Shown: positions 1 through 9,147 of the stretch, piece by piece
How positions within the stretch are numbered: position 1 is the stretch's first letter
Layout: each line of letters opens with the position of its first letter
Origin: Paramesorhizobium endophyticum
GTDB taxonomy: Bacteria; Pseudomonadota; Alphaproteobacteria; Rhizobiales; Rhizobiaceae
Reading direction: 5' to 3'
Assembly: GCF_014640615.1 (NCBI RefSeq)
Contig: NZ_BMHH01000004.1
Location: 124,001 to 188,000, forward strand
DNA length: 64,000 nucleotides
Notes under the pieces: generated by a model
What the model was told of the DNA's origin: nothing
Databases searched by the model: none
The model's input: only the letters and a program-made list of their open reading frames with translations
Position numbers and translations under genes: made by a program

Positions 1-267
1 GGTGGCTGCGATCGTTCCGCGCAGCGGCACGAGATCGCGGTCACGGGTGCCGATCACCTGTTTGCCTCCGAGGAGGACGGAGCCGCTGGCGCTGAGCCCC
101 TCGCCCAGAAGGCCGATGGCGGCGAGCGCCGTCAGCGACTTGCCGGAGCCGGATTCGCCGATAAGGCCGAGCCGCTCGCCCGGCGCGACGGAAAAGGATA
201 CATCGGAGACGAGCGCCTTGCCGCCCGCATGGACGCAAAGGTTTTCAATGGCCAGAAGCGGGCTCAA
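1..267 (-). CDS. Peptide/nickel-type ABC transporter ATP-binding protein (N-terminal part, cut by window edge)
   Basis: This is the start of a DppD/OppD-like nucleotide-binding subunit that would power the importer encoded just upstream. The visible 89 residues begin MSPLLAIENLCV and contain an intact Walker A motif, GESGSGKS, near residue 35; the rest lies outside the window. The start is a TTG at 265-267 preceded by a strong GGAGG eight bases away, and the TTGA overlap with the stop of the permease gene (264-266) indicates translational coupling. In this family the next gene is often a second ATPase (DppF/OppF) or the two are fused; that cannot be judged here. Confidence 0.85.
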   Translation of the reverse strand, partial: MSPLLAIENLCVHAGGKALVSDVSFSVAPGERLGLIGESGSGKSLTALAAIGLLGEGLSASGSVLLGGKQVIGTRDRDLVPLRGTIAAT

Positions 268-1112
268 CGGCGTTTCCTCCTGACCGGGTCGGCAAGGTCG
301 CGCAGGCCATCGGCAAGGAGATTGATGCCGATGACGAGCGAAACGAGCGCGATGCCGGGCGCGATGGCGCCGAAGGGAGCGGTGTAGACGGTGCCTTGCG
401 CCTCCTGCAAAAGCCGCCCCCATGAGGCGTTGGGCGGCGGGGCGCCAAGCCCGAGATAGGAGAGCGAGGCCTCCGCGATGACCGCCAGTCCGAATTGCAG
501 GGCGAGATTGACGAGCAGCGTCGGCCAGATGTTCGGAAGGATGTGGATCGCCACGATGCGGGGCCAGGACGTGCCGGAAATGCGCGCGGCGGTGATGTAG
601 TCCATGCGCAGGATCCGCTTGGCGAGGATGCGCGTCAGCCGCGCGACGATGGCGGAATTGGCGATGCCGATGGCGACGATGGCGGTCCAGAGGCTCGCGC
701 CGTCGCTGGAGGCCACGATAAGCATGGCGAGCAGCAACGTCGGGAAGGCGATGAGGATATCGAGCCCGGCGGCGAGCACATCGTCGAGCGTCCTGGAGGC
801 GAAGGCGGCCAAAAGGCCGATGGTGATGCCGATGAGGCCGCCGATGATGACCGCGCCGGTGCCGACGATAAGAGCGATGCGCGAGCCGATCATGATGAGC
901 GTGAAAAGGTCGCGTCCGAGCCGGTCAGTCCCCGCCAGATGGGCGAGGGAGGGAATTTCCAGCCGCCCGCCGGCCATCGCGGCAGGGTCGTAGGGCGTCC
1001 AGAACAGGGTGGTTAAGCCAGCTATGAGGTGCAGACCGACGAGCCCGAGCCCGATGATGAAGAGCCACGGCAGGCGATTGCGGACCGGCGGGGAAATGGC
1101 GAGGTTCGTCAT
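264..1112 (-). CDS. ABC transporter permease, DppC/OppC type
   Basis: Inner-membrane permease of a peptide, opine or nickel family importer. The 282-residue protein starts MTNLAISPPVRNR, has an early membrane segment, the DppC-typical phrase LAGTDRLGRDLFT near residue 60, and several further hydrophobic segments followed by the cytoplasmic EAA-type loop (ITAARISGTSWPRI) that docks to the ATPase. Start ATG 1110-1112 overlaps the stop of the preceding permease as ATGA, so the two are coupled. A much longer open frame continues upstream but is only the shadow of the neighbouring gene. Substrate is not readable from sequence. Confidence 0.9.
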   Translation of the reverse strand: MTNLAISPPVRNRLPWLFIIGLGLVGLHLIAGLTTLFWTPYDPAAMAGGRLEIPSLAHLAGTDRLGRDLFTLIMIGSRIALIVGTGAVIIGGLIGITIGLLAAFASRTLDDVLAAGLDILIAFPTLLLAMLIVASSDGASLWTAIVAIGIANSAIVARLTRILAKRILRMDYITAARISGTSWPRIVAIHILPNIWPTLLVNLALQFGLAVIAEASLSYLGLGAPPPNASWGRLLQEAQGTVYTAPFGAIAPGIALVSLVIGINLLADGLRDLADPVRRKRR

Positions 1113-2077
1113 TCGCTCCCTCCCACGCGCCCGCGCAGCCGCGGATCGATCAGCCGCTGCGCGAGATCTGCAGCAAATCCGACCAGCAGGACGATCAGCG
1201 TCGAGATGAAGAGCACTCCCTGCACATTCGGATAGTCCCGCTGCTCGATGCCAAGAAGCAGCATGGAGCCAAGGCCCGGCAGCGAAAACACGCGCTCTAC
1301 CACGACTGCGCCGAGCAGGGTGGAGGCGAGCTCGATGCCGAGAATGGAGATGACTGGCACGGAGCCGTTGCGGATGCCGTGGCGGATCAGCGCCTCCGGA
1401 AAGCTCGCGCCGAGCGCGCGGGCGGTGCGCAGGTAGTCGCTGCCGAGCACGTCCTGCGTGGCCGAGCGCACATAGCGGATCAGCGAGGCGGACATGACGA
1501 GCGCGATGGTGACGACCGGCAGCACCAGCGCTTCCATTGCTGCATCCGGCCTTTGCCAGCCGCGCGAGGGGAAGCCGCCTGAGGGAAAGAGCCTGAGATT
1601 TACGGCAAAGAGTGTCACGAGGAGAATCCCGATCCAGAACACGGGCACGGCGATGCCGAGCTGCGAGACGACCGAGATCAGCGAGCCATACCAGCGGTTC
1701 GATTTCACCGCCGCCACGATGCCGAGCGGCACGGCTACGACAATCGCCAGCAGGAAGGACATCAGCGTCAGCGGCAGGGTGACGGTGAGCCGTTTCCCGA
1801 TTTCCGGCAGGACGGGTGCATGGCTGACGAAAGATTGGCCGAGATCGAACCGGGCAAGACTGGCGACGAAGCGAATGAACTGATCGGAAAGCGGCAGGTC
1901 GGAGCCCACCTGCCGGCGCGCGGCCTCGATCTGCGCCGCATCCGCGCCGACCGAGACGAGCGCATTGGCGGGATCGCCCGGCAGCAGCCGCAGAAGCAGG
2001 AACAGCACCGCCGCTGCAATCAGGATCGAAACGAAGAGAATGGCCAGCCGGCGCAGGAAATAGGAAAGAATGGTCAC
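1109..2077 (-). CDS. ABC transporter permease, DppB/OppB type
   Basis: First of the two membrane subunits of the importer. The 322 residues start MTILSYFLRRLAIL, the usual DppB opening with one membrane helix, followed by a periplasmic loop containing LLPGDPANALV and five more membrane helices. The EAA-type loop (RTARALGASFPEAL) is near residue 215. The length is standard for DppB. It follows the binding-protein gene after an 85-base gap that contains a strong hairpin, and its stop overlaps the next start by four bases. Confidence 0.9.
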   Translation of the reverse strand: MTILSYFLRRLAILFVSILIAAAVLFLLLRLLPGDPANALVSVGADAAQIEAARRQVGSDLPLSDQFIRFVASLARFDLGQSFVSHAPVLPEIGKRLTVTLPLTLMSFLLAIVVAVPLGIVAAVKSNRWYGSLISVVSQLGIAVPVFWIGILLVTLFAVNLRLFPSGGFPSRGWQRPDAAMEALVLPVVTIALVMSASLIRYVRSATQDVLGSDYLRTARALGASFPEALIRHGIRNGSVPVISILGIELASTLLGAVVVERVFSLPGLGSMLLLGIEQRDYPNVQGVLFISTLIVLLVGFAADLAQRLIDPRLRGRVGGSE

Positions 2078-2093
2078 ACCCTTTGATCGACAA

Positions 2094-2118
2094 ACCCGCC
2101 CGGCAGAGCCGGGCGGGT
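2094..2118 (-). terminator. Strong GC hairpin between binding-protein and permease genes
   Basis: Two perfectly complementary 11-base arms (acccgcccggc and gccgggcgggt) are separated by a three-base loop. On the minus strand it lies just after the binding-protein stop and is followed by only three Ts, so it more likely acts as a partial terminator or an mRNA 3' stabiliser that raises binding-protein expression over the membrane subunits than as a full terminator. Confidence 0.6.
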
Positions 2119-2162
2119 GAGCTTATAGCGCAATTTTTCGAATTGCCGATGGCTGAATCCGA

Positions 2163-3695
2163 TCAATCCGCCTTCTTGATGCCGGAGACGAAGAATTGCG
2201 AGTTGAGGCCGTTGATTGGATAGCCGGTCACCGCCTTCGCGGCGACGACGATCTGCGGATAAAGATAGAGCCAGTTGCTGGCGGCGTCTTCGGCAATGAT
2301 CGTGTTGGCTTCCTTGAGCTTCGCGGTTTGCTCACCGGTCATGGCGCTCTCCTCGGCCTGCTTGATCAGATCCACCACTTTCGGATTGTTATAGCCCCAA
2401 TAGAAGTCCGGATTGCCGTAGAAAACGATGTCACGGTGGTTCACATGCTCCTGCAAGGTCGCCTGGAAATCATGCGTCTTGTAGACCTTGGAGTACCATT
2501 CATTGGCGGTGATGACGTTGATGTTCACCTTGACGCCGACCTTGGCAAGCTCCGTCTGCAGGAACTGCGCGGCGATTGGGTGCGGGTCATAGTTGGGCGT
2601 GTCGAGCGTAAAGGTGAATCCATCCGGATAGCCGGCCTCAGCGAGCAGCGCCTTGGCGCTTTCCGGATCGTAGGCATCGACCTTGGTAAGGTCCGCATAC
2701 CACGGGTCGGTCGGCGGCACCATCGACCCGATCAGCGTGCCGTAGTCGCCCCAGACGGCCTTGAGAAGCTTGGCCTTGTCCACCGCGCGGGCGAGCGCCT
2801 TGCGCACCTTGACATTGTCGAAGGGGGCGACGCGGTCGTTATAGGCGAGCAGCAGCTTGGTCGTGGATTGGCCTTCCGCAACCGTGAAATCCGGATTGTC
2901 CTTGAATTGCGCGAGCGAATCCGGGCTCTGGACGGAGGTGACGATATCGACCGAGCCGGTCAGCAGCGCATTGTTGAGCGCCGTTGCCTCGGTGAAATAT
3001 TGGAAGACTGCTGCGCCATTGTCCGGCTTTTTGCCCCAATAACTATCGAAGCGCGTCAGTTCCAGCGACGAGCCGCGCCGCCAGTCTTCCAGCTTGTAGG
3101 GGCCGGTGCCGTCTTCAGTCGCGGTCAGATTGGTGGCCGCGTCGTTGACGATCCAGACATAGGTGAGGTTATAGGGCAGCGAGATGGAGCGCGACGAAAG
3201 CTTGATGATCACCGTCGAGTCGCCAGGCGTCTCGATGCTCGCAATCGTCTTCAGACTGTTCTTGCGCGAGCTTTTCGATTCCGCCGAAACCACCCGCTCG
3301 ATGGAAAACTTCACGTCCTTCGAGGTCAGGGGATCGCCGGAATGGAATTTCACGCCCGGCTGGAGGCTGAAGGTGTAGGTGAGGCCGTCGTCGCTCACCT
3401 TGTAATCCTTGACCAGCACCGGCTCGACCGTGCCGGAATCGGTGAGGCGGAACAGCGATTCATAGACATTGCCGTTGAATGCCTCGTTGATGCCCTGACC
3501 CGCTCCGGCGGTGTTATCGAGGTTCTGCGGCTCGTAGAGAGACCCGATATTGATGGTGGCGTCGGGATCGAAATCCTGCGCCTCCGCCGATCCCCCGGCC
3601 AGCGCGCCGAAAAGCAATGCCGCCGCCGTCATGGCACGGGCGTTCAGCCGGCTGGACTTCAGAACTGCGCCGGTGCGGGTCATCAAACCGCTCAT
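2163..3695 (-). CDS. ABC transporter periplasmic substrate-binding protein, family 5 (peptide/opine/nickel)
   Basis: Periplasmic receptor that captures the substrate for the DppBC-type importer. I chose ATG 3693-3695 (MSGLMTRTGAVLK), giving 510 residues, because it has a GGAG eleven bases upstream and places a normal signal peptide (hydrophobic core about residues 22-35, cleavage after AEA at residue 39); a longer frame of 30 more codons lacks this. The body matches SBP family 5: YEPQNLDN, LVKDYKVSDDGLTYTFSLQ and the FHSGDPLTSKDVKFS block are all characteristic. It is the first gene of the operon and is divergent from an M24 peptidase, which is consistent with peptide or amino-acid conjugate uptake; that link is inference. 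Confidence 0.9.
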   Translation of the reverse strand: MSGLMTRTGAVLKSSRLNARAMTAAALLFGALAGGSAEAQDFDPDATINIGSLYEPQNLDNTAGAGQGINEAFNGNVYESLFRLTDSGTVEPVLVKDYKVSDDGLTYTFSLQPGVKFHSGDPLTSKDVKFSIERVVSAESKSSRKNSLKTIASIETPGDSTVIIKLSSRSISLPYNLTYVWIVNDAATNLTATEDGTGPYKLEDWRRGSSLELTRFDSYWGKKPDNGAAVFQYFTEATALNNALLTGSVDIVTSVQSPDSLAQFKDNPDFTVAEGQSTTKLLLAYNDRVAPFDNVKVRKALARAVDKAKLLKAVWGDYGTLIGSMVPPTDPWYADLTKVDAYDPESAKALLAEAGYPDGFTFTLDTPNYDPHPIAAQFLQTELAKVGVKVNINVITANEWYSKVYKTHDFQATLQEHVNHRDIVFYGNPDFYWGYNNPKVVDLIKQAEESAMTGEQTAKLKEANTIIAEDAASNWLYLYPQIVVAAKAVTGYPINGLNSQFFVSGIKKAD

Positions 3696-3909
3696 TCTCG
3701 ATACTCCATTCACGTGGCCTTGCGGCCATACAATTACTGGCCGCGAGAATAGCCGGGGCGCTGCTCGCTTGATGAGGATGGACACGCAATTTTCTACATT
3801 TTAGAAGAAATATTTTCTCTAATGTAAGCTGATGTGGCAAATGTATTCCGACACTGGCGTTCCGCTGCCGATCCGCATAAATCCCTCGTTAACGACAATG
3901 GAGCGGGCC

Positions 3910-5136
3910 ATGAGCGATATCGACCGGAAACGCGCACAACAATTGATGCGGGAGGCGGCGCTAGACGCGCTGGCGCTGTTCCAGCCCGAAGCGTTCCGCT
4001 ATGCTATCGGCGCTCCGGCGGGTGTGGCCACCATGTGGGGCAGGGCGGCTGCGGCCATTGCGCTGGTGCCTGCCGACGCAACGGCGAGCCTGGCAGCAGT
4101 GGCGAGCGACCATTCAAGCGCGGCGGTCCGTAAGGTCGCGCCAGATGTTGATTTGCGCACCCATCGCATCTGGATCGACATGCTGGATATCACCGATGCA
4201 GGCAGCATCGAGGAAATCGACGAAGCTTATCGCCGCTCGGGCAACACCGGGCCGAGGCCGGAAACATTCGACCGTTCCGCCGCTTTCGGGCTGTTCAGCG
4301 ACATTTTGAAGGAGCGTGGCCTTGACCATGCAAGAATCGGCGTGGATCTTGAATTTGTCCCTGCCGCTGATTTCGACGCGCTGAAACGAGCGCTGCCCAA
4401 TGTAATCTGGGTAGACGGCTCCATGGTGCTGCGCCGTCTTCGCGCAGTCAAGACACCGCGCGAGATCGAGCGGCTGCGCCAAGCCGCGAAGGCTGCGGAA
4501 GCTGGGCTCGTTTCCATGGCGGCTGCGGTGAAGCCCGGCGTATCGGTCAGCGAACTGTCTTCCGCCTGGAAAGAGGGCGCTTATGCCGCCGGCTTCCGTT
4601 TAAGCGGGCATTGGGACTATATCTCTGTCGGTCCCGATCTCTCGGACATGTCTGCGGTCGTCGCGTCCGGAGCGCTGATCAAGGCGGATGTCGGAACGCT
4701 GGTTGAAGGCTATTCCTCCGACGGTGCGCGCAGCTTCACCCACGGCCCGGCGTCTCCGCTTGCCCGCGATATCTTCAAGGCACTGGAAAACGCCTTCGCC
4801 GCCGGTCTCGAACAAATCCGGCCCGGCAACAGCTTCGGCGCGGTGCATGCGGCCATGCTCGCCTCGATGCGTAAGGACGGCTTCGGCGAATATCACCGCG
4901 GCCATTTCGGCCATTCGGTCGGCGGTAGTGTGGGTATCGAGGAATGGCCGTTCTTCTCCGCCGATAACCCCGAGCTCATCCTGCCGGGTATGGTGGTCGC
5001 GCTGGAGACGCCCTTCTATGGCCAAGGTCTCGGGGCGCTTATGATCGAGGACCAGTTCCTCGTGACGGACACGGGGGCGGAATGCATGAACACTTTGCCG
5101 CGCGGTTTGATCAACGTAGAAGTCGCGACCCTGTAG
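3910..5136 (+). CDS. M24 family metallopeptidase (Xaa-Pro aminopeptidase/creatinase fold)
   Basis: Probable cytoplasmic dinuclear-metal peptidase cleaving a residue next to proline, or a related amidinohydrolase. The 408 residues split into an N-terminal creatinase domain (about 1-150) and a pita-bread catalytic domain (about 165-408). All five metal ligands are visible in order: D in KADVGTL, D in YSSDGARS, H in HFGHSVG, E in ALETPFY and E in MIEDQFL. Start ATG 3910 has GGAGCGGG upstream; an in-frame ATG 12 bases before and a longer frame are less likely. Divergent from the peptide-type importer, so it may process the imported compound. Confidence 0.85.
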   Translation: MSDIDRKRAQQLMREAALDALALFQPEAFRYAIGAPAGVATMWGRAAAAIALVPADATASLAAVASDHSSAAVRKVAPDVDLRTHRIWIDMLDITDAGSIEEIDEAYRRSGNTGPRPETFDRSAAFGLFSDILKERGLDHARIGVDLEFVPAADFDALKRALPNVIWVDGSMVLRRLRAVKTPREIERLRQAAKAAEAGLVSMAAAVKPGVSVSELSSAWKEGAYAAGFRLSGHWDYISVGPDLSDMSAVVASGALIKADVGTLVEGYSSDGARSFTHGPASPLARDIFKALENAFAAGLEQIRPGNSFGAVHAAMLASMRKDGFGEYHRGHFGHSVGGSVGIEEWPFFSADNPELILPGMVVALETPFYGQGLGALMIEDQFLVTDTGAECMNTLPRGLINVEVATL

Positions 5137-5198
5137 AAGGCCCGCAATGCTGCCGTAATCTTCGGGGCAGACAAGAGCAAAGAGGGGCGCGAGGAACG

Positions 5199-5870
5199 AT
5201 GCGAATTCTGCTGATCGAGGATGAGAGGGAACTGGCGAATGCCCTGTCGGCAGCGCTCGGCAAGCACGGCATCGTCACGGACCACACCATGCATCTCGCC
5301 GATGCCCTGGAGTTGACGCGCCAGAACGATTATGACGCGATTCTCCTCGACCGTCGCCTGCCCGATGGCGAGGGGCTGACCTTTATCCCGAAACTGAGGC
5401 GGTCTGGCTCAGGCACGCCCATCATCGTGCTGACGGCGCGAAACGAGCCGCTGGAGCGGGTCGAGGGACTGGATATCGGCGCGGATGATTATCTCGGCAA
5501 GCCCTTCCTCGTCGAGGAACTGATGGCGCGGGTGCGCGCCGTGCTGCGGCGGCCATCGAATCTGGCGGAGCCGAAAATAACTGCCGGGCGCGTAGTGATC
5601 GATCCGCTGCATCTGGACGTCACGCTTGGCGCGGCGACCTTTGATCTTCCCCGGCGCGAACTGCTGGTTCTTCTGGCGCTCGCCAAGCGCAAGGACAAGA
5701 CGGTCCTTCGCTCCGCGCTCGAAGCGGCGGTCTATAATTACGAGGAGGAGATTCAGTCCAATGCGCTCGATGCGCATATCTCGCGCCTGCGCAAACGGCT
5801 CTCCGACGCACGCGCCGGCGTGACGATCCACAGCATCCGGGGCGTCGGCTACCTTCTGAAGGAGGAGTGA
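5199..5870 (+). CDS. Two-component response regulator, OmpR/PhoB type
   Basis: Transcription factor activated by phosphorylation. The receiver domain (1-115) carries the acidic pair E7-D8, the phospho-acceptor D51 in LLDRRLPDG, the conserved T in VLTARNEP and the K in GKPFLVEE. The C-terminal winged helix ends with the family-typical SIRGVGYLLKEE. Length (223 residues) is normal. Start ATG 5199 follows a GAGG motif; the upstream open frame is an extension into the M24 gene end. Its stop overlaps the sensor kinase start as TGATG, so the pair is co-translated. Regulated genes are unknown. Confidence 0.92.
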   Translation: MRILLIEDERELANALSAALGKHGIVTDHTMHLADALELTRQNDYDAILLDRRLPDGEGLTFIPKLRRSGSGTPIIVLTARNEPLERVEGLDIGADDYLGKPFLVEELMARVRAVLRRPSNLAEPKITAGRVVIDPLHLDVTLGAATFDLPRRELLVLLALAKRKDKTVLRSALEAAVYNYEEEIQSNALDAHISRLRKRLSDARAGVTIHSIRGVGYLLKEE

Positions 5871-7198
5871 TGGATAGGGCAAATCCATCGCTTTGGTGGC
5901 GACTGAGCTGGCAACTCAGCCTCGTCATCGTGGCGGTGGTTGTCTCCGTGATCATCGGGCTTTGCATATGGGCCACGACGATCATGTCCCCGAATATCGC
6001 CATGGAGGACAAGATCGTTTCGGCAATTGCCGGCGCCGTTACACGCGACAGCCGGAGCGGGCTGGCAATTCGCAACACGCCCGCGCTCAAATCCCTGAAA
6101 GAGCAGAACGGCGAGCTTTGGTTCATCGCGTCAGCCATGGACGGCGCTTTCGTTTCCTACGGCCCGGTTCCCTCGGCCTATGCGGCGCTTGGTCCGCTGG
6201 TCCGCCTGTTTGAGGAGGCGGATCTGCGCGGATCTCCCGCAACCGGCGAGATTGCAACCATCGAGAATGTCGCAACGAGCGTAGGCGAGGTTCGGGTTCT
6301 GTTCGGCGGCGTAGCGGACAAAGGCTGGCCCGTTCTTGCCCTTCTGAGACGGAGCTACCCAATTTATATATCCTTGATCGCATTGGCCTTGCCTGCGATC
6401 TTTCTTGCCGTGCCGCGGATCGTCAGCCGGGCGCTCACACGGGTGAGCGACGTCGCGCAAAGGGCGGCGGAGATCGAGCCGCGCCGTCCGGAAGCCCGCC
6501 TGCCGGTGGAGGGCATTCCCAAGGAAGTCGCCCCGCTGGTGATTGCCTTCAACGGCGCGCTGGCTCGGCTTGACAGCGAATTCCGGAAACGGCGGCATTT
6601 TCTGATCGATGCGGCGCATGAGCTACGCACGCCCATCGCCATTATGCAGACGCGGATCGACGGGATGCCGGAGGGACAGGAGCGCAGGCGTCTGCTTGAC
6701 GACGTCGCGCGGCTGGCGGAGACTGCGGAACAACTCCTTGATTTCGAGCGCAACGATCAGGCTATCGATCTGTACGAAACGGTCGATCTCGTAGACATCG
6801 CCCGCACGGTCGTGGCCGACCTCGCGCCGCTCGCGATCGCGGCGGGCTATCAGATCGCATTTCAGAGCGAGGTGGAAGCGCTGCCGCGCCAGGGCAGCCC
6901 GTCCGCCCTGCCGCGAGCCATCAGCAACCTTGTCCGCAATGCCATCGATCATGGCGGCAACAGTGGAACGATCACGGTTTCGGTTTCAGCCGGCGGGGAG
7001 ATCGCCGTGGCCGATGAAGGGCCGGGCATTCCAGTTGAACATCAGGAATTGGTGTTCGAGCCGTTCTATCGCGTCACGCCGAAAAGCACAGGCGCAGGGC
7101 TGGGCCTGAGCCTGGTCCGGCAGGTGGCTGCCAACCATGGCGGGCAAATCAGCATCGAAAGCGCGGCGGCGGGGACACTGGTCACGCTTCGGCTCTGA
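5870..7198 (+). CDS. Two-component sensor histidine kinase
   Basis: Inner-membrane kinase partner of the upstream response regulator. The 442 residues comprise a first membrane helix (about 12-38), a periplasmic sensor region of roughly 125 residues, a second helix (about 168-190), a HAMP linker, the dimerisation domain with the phospho-acceptor H250 in AAHELRTP, and an ATPase domain with N box (SNLVRNAIDHG), G1 (VADEGPGIP) and G2 (GAGLGLSLV). The ATG at 5870 is used because GGAGG lies four bases upstream; a GTG three bases earlier is too close to the ribosome site. The sensor region has no motif I can assign to a ligand. Confidence 0.92.
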   Translation: MDRANPSLWWRLSWQLSLVIVAVVVSVIIGLCIWATTIMSPNIAMEDKIVSAIAGAVTRDSRSGLAIRNTPALKSLKEQNGELWFIASAMDGAFVSYGPVPSAYAALGPLVRLFEEADLRGSPATGEIATIENVATSVGEVRVLFGGVADKGWPVLALLRRSYPIYISLIALALPAIFLAVPRIVSRALTRVSDVAQRAAEIEPRRPEARLPVEGIPKEVAPLVIAFNGALARLDSEFRKRRHFLIDAAHELRTPIAIMQTRIDGMPEGQERRRLLDDVARLAETAEQLLDFERNDQAIDLYETVDLVDIARTVVADLAPLAIAAGYQIAFQSEVEALPRQGSPSALPRAISNLVRNAIDHGGNSGTITVSVSAGGEIAVADEGPGIPVEHQELVFEPFYRVTPKSTGAGLGLSLVRQVAANHGGQISIESAAAGTLVTLRL

Positions 7199-7275
7199 GC
7201 GTCATCCTGTAATGTTGCGGCAATCCAGCATTCGCATGCTCATTCCAGAACATCCGGCATGGAGGCCAGACAAGC

Positions 7276-8196
7276 GTGCATTGCAACCCACGAAACAACA
7301 AAATATCCCACCTGAATGCCGGGCTCCCGTCATCCTTGAAGCTTGTCTTCGTCCTGCCTTTCGTCTTCGCTGCCGGATGCGCCTCGGTGCCGTTGAAGGA
7401 AGGCGGGACGCTTACGTCTTACGGCAATCTCAGCGCGCCCAAGGGAAAATTGGCGAAGAAGCGGATTTACGCCGATGGGCAGCGGCTCGCGGCGGTTAAG
7501 ACGGTCAGCATCGTGCCGACAAGTTACGTCCCCAGCGCCGCGGGCCGCGTGAAGTCGGAAGCCGACCGCGTGATGGTTGCGAACGCGCTGGACCGGGCGC
7601 TTTGCGTCGCGCTCAGCGACAGATATCAGATGGTTGCGACCGGACAACCGGCGGATATGACCATCCGGTCCGTTGTCACCGATCTTGTTCCGACCAACAA
7701 GGCAATGGCCGGGGTCGCCACGGCGGTGAGCGTCGGCAGTGGTTTTGCCTTGCCGGTCAGCGTGCCGCGCCTGCCGGCCGGGCTCGGCGGGCTGGCCGTG
7801 GAAGCCGAGGCGGTCGACAGCACCGGCGCCCAGACTGCCGCCATGGTCTGGGCCCGCGGCGCAAACTCGATCCAGGACAAGCCGCGCGTTTCAGAGGTGG
7901 GCGACGCCTACGGCCTCGCTGCGAAATTCGCGGAGGATTTTTCGAAGATGCTCATTGCGGGAAAGGAGCCGAAGGGGCTGGATATCGCCCTTCCCTCAAG
8001 GCAGCGGGTGCAGTCCTGGCTGGGCGGCAAGCCGAAATACGCCGCATGCGATGCCTTTGGCCGCGCGCCCGGATTGCTGGGCGCTGTCGCAGGCAAGTAT
8101 GGCCTGCCGCCGCAATGGACCGAGAAAAAGCCGAAGCCGGTTGAGGCAAATATTGCTGGCGTCTCGACGGCAGCCAAAGCAGGAACGGGCTGGTAA
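7276..8196 (+). CDS. DUF3313-like lipoprotein
   Basis: Predicted outer- or inner-membrane-anchored lipoprotein of unknown function. With the GTG at 7276 (GGAGG ten bases upstream) the protein has 306 residues and a lipobox FAAGC with the acylated cysteine at residue 35. An in-frame TTG at 7336 would give a more typical 14-residue signal peptide before the cysteine, so the start is uncertain. The middle (VMVANALDRALCVALSDRY, ADMTIRSVVTDLVPTN) resembles DUF3313 proteins. It is downstream of the two-component genes by 77 bases and may share their transcript or be a target; neither is shown. Confidence 0.7.
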   Translation: MHCNPRNNKISHLNAGLPSSLKLVFVLPFVFAAGCASVPLKEGGTLTSYGNLSAPKGKLAKKRIYADGQRLAAVKTVSIVPTSYVPSAAGRVKSEADRVMVANALDRALCVALSDRYQMVATGQPADMTIRSVVTDLVPTNKAMAGVATAVSVGSGFALPVSVPRLPAGLGGLAVEAEAVDSTGAQTAAMVWARGANSIQDKPRVSEVGDAYGLAAKFAEDFSKMLIAGKEPKGLDIALPSRQRVQSWLGGKPKYAACDAFGRAPGLLGAVAGKYGLPPQWTEKKPKPVEANIAGVSTAAKAGTGW

Positions 8197-8377
8197 TCAG
8201 CGTTCGCGACGTGACCTGCCGGAATTGGCAGAAAAACGATCGTGCGGCTGAGCCAGTCAGGAACAGCATCATTATTCCACCGGAAAGCGCAGCCCTTGCC
8301 ATTTGCGGCAGGGCGCGCCTCGCGAGACGGTTTGGTGATGTAAGATTACGTGCCGACGGAGACGAAGTAGCTCGCCG

Positions 8378-9050
8378 TCATGAGGCGGGCTCTTCCGTGG
8401 TGTAGTCGGTTGCAACGGTAATTGCGCGGTTCGCTTCGAGTTCGTCGACGCGCGCATCGAGCGCCTCGCGGATTGCCCGATAGGATGTGCTGCCAAGCGC
8501 CAGGCGCAGGGGTGGGTTGGCCTTCTCGGCCACAGCGATCATCGCATCCGCCATCCGCTCCGGGTTGCCGATGATAACCCACTTACCGCCGAACAAGGCG
8601 TCGCGCGTGAGATGTGCGGGTGTGCCGTCATAGGCTGCGATCGATTCCGGTTGGACGAGGCCGCTCCCGAAGTTGGTCCGCGCCGGTCCCGGTTCCACCA
8701 GGGTGAACTGAATACCGAAGGGGGCCGTCTCCTTCGCGGTCGTCTCGACGAAACCTTCTATGCCCCATTTAGTGGCGTGGTAAAGGCTGAAGCCGGGGTA
8801 GGTAATCTGCCCGCCTTCTGAGGATACCTGCAGGATACGGCCTCCGCCCTGTGCGCGGAGGTGGGGAAGAGCGGCCCGGATGACGGCGATCGGCGCTCCA
8901 AAGCCGCCCACCATGGGCTGCGTGAAGGTCGTCCAGCGTATCGGACCGACGCACGGTGGCAGCCACCCGGTCGCCACGCGACAGCAGCTTTTCGGCCATG
9001 AGGCGCCCGAAACCGGAAGATGCCCCTGTGATGAACCAAGTACGTGTCAT
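8378..9050 (-). pseudogene. Short-chain dehydrogenase/reductase pseudogene (internal deletion)
   Basis: The N-terminus is a clear SDR Rossmann start, MTRTWFITGASSGFGR, running in one frame from 9050 to about 8920. The rest, from AVIRAALPHLRAQGGG through the catalytic YHATK to the C-terminus EEPAS, is in another frame down to 8378. Between DLHAAH and AVIRAALPH a normal SDR has about 65 residues including the NNAG motif; here this is missing, so a deletion of roughly 190-200 bases with a frame change destroyed the gene. The catalytic tail retains good codon bias, so the loss looks recent. Confidence 0.85.
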
Positions 9051-9147
9051 GATGATCTCCTTTGTTTGAACTGAAACAAAGATAGTGGCATTCCGCTGTT
9101 GAGATTATGCCTTGAATTCCACATGTGCTCGTGAAAAATCATCATGA

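Noticed and set aside
264-2093. A 609-codon frame suggesting a fused double permease
   Set aside because: Only the last 282 codons encode a permease; the first part is the out-of-frame shadow of the real upstream permease gene, and an ATGA start-stop overlap separates the two.
2196-3752. Long plus-strand frames opposite binding-protein and dehydrogenase genes (also 20779-22359, 25217-26566 and minus 28451-29908)
   Set aside because: High third-position GC leaves antisense frames open; none has family motifs, and the sense strands encode full-length conserved proteins.
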